Source: Serratia sp. Ag1 (GTDB lineage Bacteria; Pseudomonadota; Gammaproteobacteria; Enterobacterales; Enterobacteriaceae). Taken from it: 64,000 nucleotides of DNA. Below the pieces are notes generated by a model. The model did not search any database, had not been told where the DNA came from, and was given only the letters and a program-made list of their open reading frames with translations. Location: NCBI RefSeq assembly GCF_000743355.1, contig NZ_JQEI01000011.1, forward strand, positions 62,001 to 126,000, read 5' to 3'. Positions 57,367-64,000 of the stretch are shown one piece after another. Each line of letters begins with the position of its first letter. The stretch's first letter is position 1. The position numbers and the translations under genes were made by a program.

Positions 57367-57954
57367 TCAGCGTGGCGAGGGTTGCCATTCTTTATTGGTT
57401 AATGCGGTGAGAACGTGATCCTGCCACCGCCCGTCAATCAGCAGATAATCTTTCGCATAACCTTCACGTTCAAAACCCAGCCGGGTGAGCAAAGCTCCGC
57501 TGCGTTGGTTATGCGGCATATAATTGGCCATGATGCGGTGCATCCGCTGCTGCCGCTGCATATAACGGATAGCGGATTGCAACGCTTCATACATCAGCCC
57601 CTGCCCTTGCCATTTTTCCCCGAGGGAATATCCCAAAAAACAGGCATGGAACGAGCCGCGCAACACGTTGCTGAAATTGGCAACGCCACGAACTTCATTC
57701 TCATCAGGATCCAGCAGGATAAAATAGTAGGCATTGCCTTGCTTTTGCAGCTCGGTAATCATGCCTAACCGCGCCTGCCAGCCTGAAGGGTAGCAATGGC
57801 TTTCGTCCCGTAACGGCTCCCAAGGTTTGAGGAACGCCCGGTTGGCAGCATAATACTCAGCCAGCCGATAGGCATCACGCTCATGAACGAGGCGGACGAC
57901 CAGCCGGTCAGTGGTAAGGCGTACTTTTGGTGATGCAGAGCGATAGCCAAACAT
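57367..57954 (-). CDS. rimJ: Ribosomal protein S5 N-acetyltransferase RimJ
   Basis: 195 residues, GNAT fold. Acetylates the N-terminal alanine of ribosomal protein S5. Conserved segments: [33 protein letters not shown], and acetyl-CoA loop [16 protein letters not shown]. Of tandem ATGs the second (57954, MFGYRSASP) fits the family and has better spacing from GGGAG. A longer frame to 58056 is not supported. Confidence 0.95.
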   Translation of the reverse strand: MFGYRSASPKVRLTTDRLVVRLVHERDAYRLAEYYAANRAFLKPWEPLRDESHCYPSGWQARLGMITELQKQGNAYYFILLDPDENEVRGVANFSNVLRGSFHACFLGYSLGEKWQGQGLMYEALQSAIRYMQRQQRMHRIMANYMPHNQRSGALLTRLGFEREGYAKDYLLIDGRWQDHVLTALTNKEWQPSPR

Positions 57955-59512
<1,558 letters not shown>

Positions 59513-59570
59513 CACCAAAAGCCTGATAAATCATCATGATGGCTATAATAACCTGACAACAGGAGCAAAC

Positions 59571-60218
59571 ATGAAACTGTTTATTTATGATCATTGCCCA
59601 TTCTGCGTAAAGGCCCGCATGATTTTCGGCCTGAAAAACCTGCCAGTACGTTTGGTGACGCTGCTTAACGATGACGAAGCGACGCCCATCAGTATGATCG
59701 GCCAGAAAATGGCACCGATCCTGCAAAAAGACGATGGAAGCTACATGCCTGAGAGCATGGACATCGTACATTACATCGACAACCTTGACGGCAAGCCTCT
59801 GCTGACCGGCGCGACCAACCCGGCCATCGCCGAGTGGTTGCAGCACGTCAGCCGCTATACCCTCAAGCTGTTGTTGCCGCGTTTTGCCAATGCCGATTTC
59901 GAAGAGTTCGCCACTGACAATGCGCGCCGTTATTTCAGCGATAAAAAACAGGCAGCGATCGGCGACTTTGCTACCCATCTGGCAGACAGTGCGGACCTGA
60001 TTGCGCTGCTGGATAGCGATCTGGTCAACCTTGCAGCGCTGATCCAATCCCCAGAAGCGGTTAACGGCACTCTTTCTACCGATGATATCAACCTGTTCCC
60101 GCTGTTACGTTCACTGTCGATCGTCGCTGGCGTTACGCTGCCAGACAACGTGGAAGCCTACCGTAACCGAATGGCACAACGCAGCGATATCCCGTTACTG
60201 CTCGATATGGAGCAGTGA
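59571..60218 (+). CDS. grxB: Glutaredoxin 2
   Basis: 215 residues. Atypical glutaredoxin with a glutathione-transferase-like fold; reduces disulfides with glutathione. The redox motif CPFC is at residues 9-12 of MKLFIYDHCPFCVKARM. cis-Pro loop and MPESMDIVHYID glutathione site are present. Preceded by AGGAG. Confidence 0.96.
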   Translation: MKLFIYDHCPFCVKARMIFGLKNLPVRLVTLLNDDEATPISMIGQKMAPILQKDDGSYMPESMDIVHYIDNLDGKPLLTGATNPAIAEWLQHVSRYTLKLLLPRFANADFEEFATDNARRYFSDKKQAAIGDFATHLADSADLIALLDSDLVNLAALIQSPEAVNGTLSTDDINLFPLLRSLSIVAGVTLPDNVEAYRNRMAQRSDIPLLLDMEQ

Positions 60219-60226
60219 TTGTTCTG

Positions 60227-60256
60227 TACCCAAAATAATTCGAATTATTTTGGGTA
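60227..60256. repeat. 30-bp perfect palindrome (copy d of the dispersed family)
   Basis: TACCCAAAATAATTC followed directly by its reverse complement GAATTATTTTGGGTA, 9 bp after the grxB stop. The TACCC start relates it to the other intergenic repeats. It could also act as a bidirectional terminator. Confidence 0.75.
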
Positions 60257-60299
60257 TTAGGGTATATAGCATTTCCGTTAGCAGTTTTACGAGGCACGA

Positions 60300-60863
60300 A
60301 TGAAGAAGATCCTGATGGGCGCTGCTGCCCTGATATTTGCTGGTGTGCTTACCGGTTGCAATCAACTGGCGCAATACAGCGTCAGTGAACAAGAAGTGAA
60401 TGACTACCTGCAGAAGCACAACAATTATCAAAAACAGCTCGGTGTACCTGGGTTAGTCGATGCCAATATCGTTTTGACACAGTTACAAAGCCAGATTGGC
60501 CGCAGCGAGCCGGGTAAAGTGGTGCTTTCTGGCAATGCCAAAGTCAACATCACGTCGATTCTTGGCCCACAGGAAGCAGAATTGCAGTTATCGCTAAAAG
60601 CGCAGCCGGTTTACGATCGCGAAAAAGGCGCTATCTTCCTGCGGGAAATGGAGTTGGTGGACTACAAGGTTCAACCAGAGAAAATAGATACGGTGATGAA
60701 AGCGCTCACGCCTTACCTGAGCCAGTCACTGAAAGCCTATTTCGATCAACAACCGGTTTATGTCCTCAACCCGGATAACAGTAAAACAGAAGCGCTGGCG
60801 CGCAAATTGGCCAAAGGGTTGGAAGTGAAACCGGGCCAATTGGTGATCCCGTTCACTGACTAA
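60300..60863 (+). CDS. yceB: DUF1439 lipoprotein YceB
   Basis: 187 residues. Signal peptide ends in lipobox LTGC (Cys20), so it is a lipoprotein, probably outer-membrane since residue +2 is Asn. The DUF1439 body (YSVSEQEVNDYLQKHNNYQK...) is related to lipid-binding folds; function unknown. Downstream hairpin closes the unit. Confidence 0.93.
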   Translation: MKKILMGAAALIFAGVLTGCNQLAQYSVSEQEVNDYLQKHNNYQKQLGVPGLVDANIVLTQLQSQIGRSEPGKVVLSGNAKVNITSILGPQEAELQLSLKAQPVYDREKGAIFLREMELVDYKVQPEKIDTVMKALTPYLSQSLKAYFDQQPVYVLNPDNSKTEALARKLAKGLEVKPGQLVIPFTD

Positions 60864-60870
60864 CCTTAAT

Positions 60871-60905
60871 AAGGCGCAGTATTCAACATTTACTGCGCCT
60901 TTAAA
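60871..60905. terminator. Hairpin between yceB and ycdY
   Basis: AAGGCGCAGTA and TACTGCGCCTT form a perfect 11-bp stem with a 9-nt loop, then TAAA. It lies between the two convergent genes. Confidence 0.75.
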
Positions 60906-60907
60906 CA

Positions 60908-61486
60908 TCACTCTTCTTCGTCTGAACCTGCGTCTGCCTGCTCATAGTCCGCTAACTCGTCGCGCATCGCCGCAATCGCATCACGGGTAATCAATGCCAA
61001 AGTGCGATAGAAACCGCTGGTGGCATGCGCTTCCACCTTGCCCAGAAAACGCCCACACCACGGCAGCAGAAACTCATCAAACAGCGTGATTTGCGCCTGC
61101 GCTTCGTCTTCTTGCGATTGATCTTCCAGCCAAGAAGCTGCCAGCAAAAGTGAACCGAAATGATCGGCAGGGGCTTCACCCAACGGCATGCCACGCTGTT
61201 GCAGGAAAACGCGCACTTCGGCTTCGTTGCACCCTTCAACATAGGCAGAACGGAATGGCGGCACACTACACTCACTGCCAACAAACATCGCATTGAAATC
61301 AGCGGCCAACTGAGGAGCCTCACACTGCTGCTGCAGGCGTACCAACAGTTCGTCCTGCTCCAGTGGCCAATGCTGCTGAAGTTTACCTTCTTTGATCAGG
61401 GTAAACAGCGGTAACAGCAACGGATCCTGCGGTTGGCGATAAAACAGCGACCCCAGCACCCGGCAGACAACGGAAAACTCATTCAT
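60908..61486 (-). CDS. ycdY: TorD-family chaperone YcdY
   Basis: 192 residues, all-helical TorD/DmsD-type redox-enzyme maturation protein. E. coli YcdY is reported to assist the zinc phosphatase YcdX, whose gene is next door here too. Conserved: MNEFSVVCRVLGSLFYRQPQ, the ECSVPPFRSAYVEG loop, and a C-terminal acidic tail (DAGSDEEE). ATG 61486 matches the family start; a codon two residues earlier is possible. Confidence 0.93.
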   Translation of the reverse strand: MNEFSVVCRVLGSLFYRQPQDPLLLPLFTLIKEGKLQQHWPLEQDELLVRLQQQCEAPQLAADFNAMFVGSECSVPPFRSAYVEGCNEAEVRVFLQQRGMPLGEAPADHFGSLLLAASWLEDQSQEDEAQAQITLFDEFLLPWCGRFLGKVEAHATSGFYRTLALITRDAIAAMRDELADYEQADAGSDEEE

Positions 61487-61527
61487 AATCAAGCCCTATT
61501 CAATACGGAAAATTTGCCGTGACGATG

Positions 61528-62265
61528 TCACAGATCCGCCAGTTCCGCAATCGCTGGCTTGCCACGCTGCTCAAGAAAATTCAGCAAACGACGCGGTGAC
61601 ACATTCAAGACACGCCCCTGCGGGAAATTCACCTCTTGAATAATACGTTCACAGTGTTCAAATTGCCCCAGTGAGAAAGCCACATGTGAATCAGAACCCA
61701 GCGCCAGCCAGCCCCCAGCATCACGCACCGCTGCGGCCACGGCCCGGCAATTGGCTTCGCTACCTTTGCGCGAATGCGTAAATGAAGAATTATTCAGTTC
61801 CAACGCCACCTGATACTTCGCAGCCGCCGCAGCAACCGCAGCAATATCAATGGGATACTTAGGGTTACCCGGATGGCTGATGATATGCACATCTCCCTGC
61901 GCCATAGCGGCAATCATGGCTTCGGTATTGGCCGCCTTACCTTGCGGCGCAAAAACCGGCTCATGGAACCCGGCAATAATCAGATCGATTTCATTCAGCA
62001 TCGGGCCGGTGCAGTCGATATCACCTGCCAGATTCTTGATGTTGGCTTCGATACCACGCAGGATCCCGACGCCATCCACCAAACGCGGCCAGACTCGCAT
62101 ATTCATAAAGTGCCAATAATGGGGCGCATCGGCCATGTCCGGCCCGTGGTCGGTGATGGCAAACAGCGTGATGCCTTTTTGCTTCGCCTCTGCAATATAG
62201 TCATGCAAAGTGCTGTAAGCATGGGTACTGGCGACGGTATGCATATGTAAATCAACGGGGTACAT
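61528..62265 (-). CDS. ycdX: PHP-family zinc phosphatase YcdX
   Basis: 245 residues, PHP domain with a trinuclear zinc site. Ligand motifs: [15 protein letters not shown] (His residues near 7 and 9), [19 protein letters not shown] and [12 protein letters not shown]. Phosphatase activity is known for the E. coli protein and it affects swarming there. Upstream of ycdY by 41 bp on the same strand. Confidence 0.95.
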   Translation of the reverse strand: MYPVDLHMHTVASTHAYSTLHDYIAEAKQKGITLFAITDHGPDMADAPHYWHFMNMRVWPRLVDGVGILRGIEANIKNLAGDIDCTGPMLNEIDLIIAGFHEPVFAPQGKAANTEAMIAAMAQGDVHIISHPGNPKYPIDIAAVAAAAAKYQVALELNNSSFTHSRKGSEANCRAVAAAVRDAGGWLALGSDSHVAFSLGQFEHCERIIQEVNFPQGRVLNVSPRRLLNFLEQRGKPAIAELADL

Positions 62266-62377
62266 TATTTTTCCTTGTTATGTGCTTACCTATATTTATA
62301 GGGTTGCCAGGCACGGTGGGCCGGTCTGTTTCATCATAGCAGTTAACGCTGTCATCAGCAGCGCGAGCGGGAAGCTA

Positions 62378-63319
62378 TCAGTAGCCAAGCTGAAGATCAA
62401 CCAGACCCGTAGGTGCTTTGCCCGCCTCAAGCGCCAGGATATTAGCCGCAATTTGGTCCATTGCCTGCTCGGGTAAGGTAATGGCAGAAATATGCGGGGT
62501 GATAGTGACTCGCGGATGATGCCAAAACGGATGTGCTTGCGATAGCGGTTCGTTAACGAACACATCGAGCGTTGCCGCAGCGACTTGCCCCTGTTCAAGC
62601 GCCCGCAACAGATCGTTTTCCACCAGATGCGCCCCTCGCGCCAGGTTGAGCAAATAAGCCCCTGGTATTAGTTGCGCGAACAGTGAGCGATTAAGGATCC
62701 CCACCGTTTCCGGCGTATTAGGCAACAGGTTGATCAGCAAGCGCGTGCCAGCAAGAAATGCCGTTAACTGTTCCTTGCCAACAAAGCTCTGTACCCCATG
62801 AAGTTGTTTGGCGCTACGGCTCCAACAACGCACCTGAAAGCCAAACTCCACTAACTTTTGTGCCACGCTTTTGCCCAACACGCCCGCACCGAGAATACCG
62901 ATGGTGAAATCACACTGCTGATAAGGCTCCAGCGGTACCCAGCGTTGTTGCTGTTGCTGCATGAGATACTCATCAAAACGACGGAAATAGCGCAAGACGC
63001 AGGCCAGCGCATACTCCTGCATCTGCTGAGCCATACCGCTGTCCTCCAGGCGCATTAATGGCACACCGTCAGGCAGAGTACCGGGGTGTTGACGCTCCTG
63101 CGCAAGAATGGCATCAACCCCCGCACCCAAAGCAAATACCCCTTTCAGATCGCGGCGGTTGGCCAGCATCTCATACGGTTGCCGCCATACCAGCGCATAA
63201 TCTGCCGGATCTTTATCTCCTGCTCGCCACTGCCGCACATTAGCCTGCGGTAGGCGCTGTGTCATGCCCGCCAACCACTCCTGAGCTGCAAAGAAGGGAT
63301 GATAAAAGATGATATTCAT
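62378..63319 (-). CDS. ghrA: Glyoxylate/hydroxypyruvate reductase A
   Basis: 313 residues, D-2-hydroxyacid dehydrogenase family. Reduces glyoxylate and hydroxypyruvate with NADPH. Rossmann GAGVLGKSVAQ, catalytic Arg in NLARGAHLVEN, Glu in VFVNEPL and His in ITPHISAIT are present. Neighbour of the serine tRNA as in E. coli (ghrA-serX). Confidence 0.95.
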   Translation of the reverse strand: MNIIFYHPFFAAQEWLAGMTQRLPQANVRQWRAGDKDPADYALVWRQPYEMLANRRDLKGVFALGAGVDAILAQERQHPGTLPDGVPLMRLEDSGMAQQMQEYALACVLRYFRRFDEYLMQQQQQRWVPLEPYQQCDFTIGILGAGVLGKSVAQKLVEFGFQVRCWSRSAKQLHGVQSFVGKEQLTAFLAGTRLLINLLPNTPETVGILNRSLFAQLIPGAYLLNLARGAHLVENDLLRALEQGQVAAATLDVFVNEPLSQAHPFWHHPRVTITPHISAITLPEQAMDQIAANILALEAGKAPTGLVDLQLGY

Positions 63320-63461
63320 TGCCTGGTTCCTTGGTTAGTGCTTGTTCCCTCAATTAACGCAGAGCTTGCCCCTGCCGAGGATTAAATTACAGATGATCGT
63401 GCGTCAAATCAGCAGATTGCTGCAAGTTTAGCTAAACGCGCTCCGCGATGTAAGAAGAGTA

Positions 63462-63490
63462 TTGACGCTTGGAAAAGATTCTCCTACATT
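63462..63490 (+). promoter_or_regulatory. Predicted tRNA-Ser promoter
   Basis: TTGACG (63462-63467) and TACATT (63485-63490) are 17 bp apart, followed by a GC-rich discriminator (GCGCCC), typical of stringently controlled stable-RNA promoters. Confidence 0.6.
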
Positions 63491-63529
63491 AGCGCCCATC
63501 GACAGCGTAATCGTTGCCGATGACAATAT

Positions 63530-63619
63530 GGTGAGGTGTCTGAGTGGCTGAAGGAGCACGCCTGGAAAGTGTGTATACGCGAAAGTGTATCGAGGGTTCG
63601 AACCCCTCCCTCACCGCCA
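63530..63619 (+). tRNA. serX: tRNA-Ser (anticodon GGA)
   Basis: 90 nt including the encoded CCA. The acceptor stem pairs GGTGAGG with CCTCACC; the anticodon GGA is at 63564-63566 after T33 in CCTGGAAAG; a long class II variable arm (TATACGCGAAAGTGTA) and TPsiC loop GGGTTCGAACCCC are present. It corresponds to E. coli serX, also beside ghrA. It reads UCC and UCU codons. Confidence 0.95.
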
Positions 63620-63778
63620 TATTCGAAGAGAAAGCCTGAATTCACGTTCAGGCTTTTTTGCTTTTATATTCCCCGTACTGGGAGGGGTGAGAACCCTCGA
63701 CAGGGTTCGACAAAATGGCACCGCCATTTTGGACGGCCAAATGCCGCCCGCAGGGTGAGCGCAGCGAATCAAGCCCGA
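63609..63778 (+). repeat. tRNA-tail tandem repeat, unit 1
   Basis: 170 bp starting with the tRNA 3' end (CCTCACCGCCAT) and containing a terminator hairpin, GAGGGGTGAG sequence, AGGGTTCGAC resembling a TPsiC arm, and the hairpin AAAATGGC-ACC-GCCATTTT. By eye it differs from unit 2 at about a dozen positions. Confidence 0.85.
63631..63661 (+). terminator. tRNA-Ser terminator (unit 1)
   Basis: AAGCCTGAA and TTCAGGCTT form a 9-bp stem followed by TTTT. The same hairpin recurs in each downstream repeat unit (about 63802 and 63971). Confidence 0.85.
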
Positions 63779-63947
63779 CCTCACCGCCATATTCAAAGAG
63801 AAAGCCTGAATTCGCGTTCAGGCTTTTTTGCTTTTATATTCCCCAAAAGAGAGGGGCGAGAATCCTCGACAGGGTTCGACAAAATGGCACCGCCATTTTG
63901 GACGGCCAAAGGCCGCCCGCAGGGTGAGCGCAGCGAATCAAGCCCGA
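63779..63947 (+). repeat. tRNA-tail tandem repeat, unit 2
   Basis: 169 bp, the same order of elements as unit 1, again opening with CCTCACCGCCAT and including a terminator. The middle differs (CCCCAAAAGAGAGG in place of CCCCGTACTGGGAGG). Confidence 0.85.
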
Positions 63948-64000
63948 CCTCACCGCCATATTCAAAGAGAAAGCCTGAATTCACGTTCAGGCTTTTTTGC
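63948..64000 (+). repeat. tRNA-tail tandem repeat, unit 3 (cut by window end)
   Basis: The unit opens with CCTCACCGCCAT and reaches the terminator T-run at the last base of the window, so the array continues outside. Confidence 0.8.

Noticed and set aside
63611-63984. Similar minus-strand frames in the tRNA-tail repeats
   Set aside because: They arise because the 170-bp units repeat, include terminator and tRNA bases, and lack ribosome sites.
63530-64000. CRISPR array or prophage att site after the tRNA
   Set aside because: Units are about 170 bp with no short direct repeats or unique spacers, and no integrase is seen. An att origin for the repeats cannot be excluded but has no positive support here.

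Overview
The window looks like chromosome of a Serratia-type enterobacterium (Enterobacterales, Yersiniaceae). Almost every housekeeping gene reads as a close relative of an E. coli K-12 protein in E. coli-like order: ycgNML-minCDE, rnd-fadD-yeaY-tsaB-yoaA, zwf/hexR/pykA-lpxM-mepM-znuABC-ruvABC-yebC-nudB-aspS, yecDEN-cmoAB, cutC-yecM-argS, murJ-mviM-yceH-rimJ, mdtH-grxB-yceB, and ycdY-ycdX-ghrA-serine tRNA. Blocks that are far apart in E. coli are joined here, and accessory genes sit between them. The genus call is inference from synteny and gene content; I had no database. I saw no insertion sequence, prophage, rRNA or CRISPR array.

Layout. 1-11.4 kb: 3' end of a Kdo hydroxylase, small conserved genes, the Min division-site system, RNase D, fatty acyl-CoA ligase with a FadR-like operator, an Slp-family lipoprotein, TsaB and the YoaA helicase. 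11.5-21.3 kb: the MdtJI spermidine exporter with a possible leader peptide, an orphan GT9 glycosyltransferase, central carbon genes (eda, zwf, hexR, pykA; no edd), a leucine-rich-repeat protein and lpxM. 21.4-34.9 kb: MepM, the Zur-controlled ZnuABC zinc importer, RuvABC with a LexA box, YebC, NudB, AspS, and the tRNA-modification pair CmoA/CmoB.

34.9-48.4 kb is the main accessory region, a catabolic island for quinate/shikimate and 4-hydroxybenzoate. An aromatic-acid transporter and a shikimate/quinate dehydrogenase feed 3-dehydroshikimate to a QuiC-type dehydratase. PcaK and PobA bring in 4-hydroxybenzoate and hydroxylate it. Both branches meet at protocatechuate, which PcaHG, PcaB and PcaC carry towards 3-oxoadipate enol-lactone. 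pcaD, pcaIJ and pcaF are not in the window. Three regulators lie inside (TetR, LysR/PcaQ, IclR/PcaR). Two operator families recur: PcaR-like sites (GTGCGATTATCGAAC type) and a separate palindrome (GAACCATATGGTTC type) near the three quinate/shikimate transcription units. The island fills the cmoB-cutC interval, which in E. coli holds torZ-torY.

48.4-64 kb: a 0.9-kb gene-free stretch with two strong intrinsic terminators (candidate small RNAs), cutC, a PatB/MalY-type C-S lyase, yecM, an unlisted 39-residue membrane protein, argS, murJ and the mviM-yceH-rimJ, mdtH, grxB, yceB and ycdYX groups, ghrA and tRNA-Ser(GGA). The tRNA is followed by about 170-bp tandem repeats that each carry the tRNA 3' end and a terminator, running off the window edge. 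A dispersed palindromic repeat family (TACCC...AGTTGC core) occurs in at least five intergenic spots.
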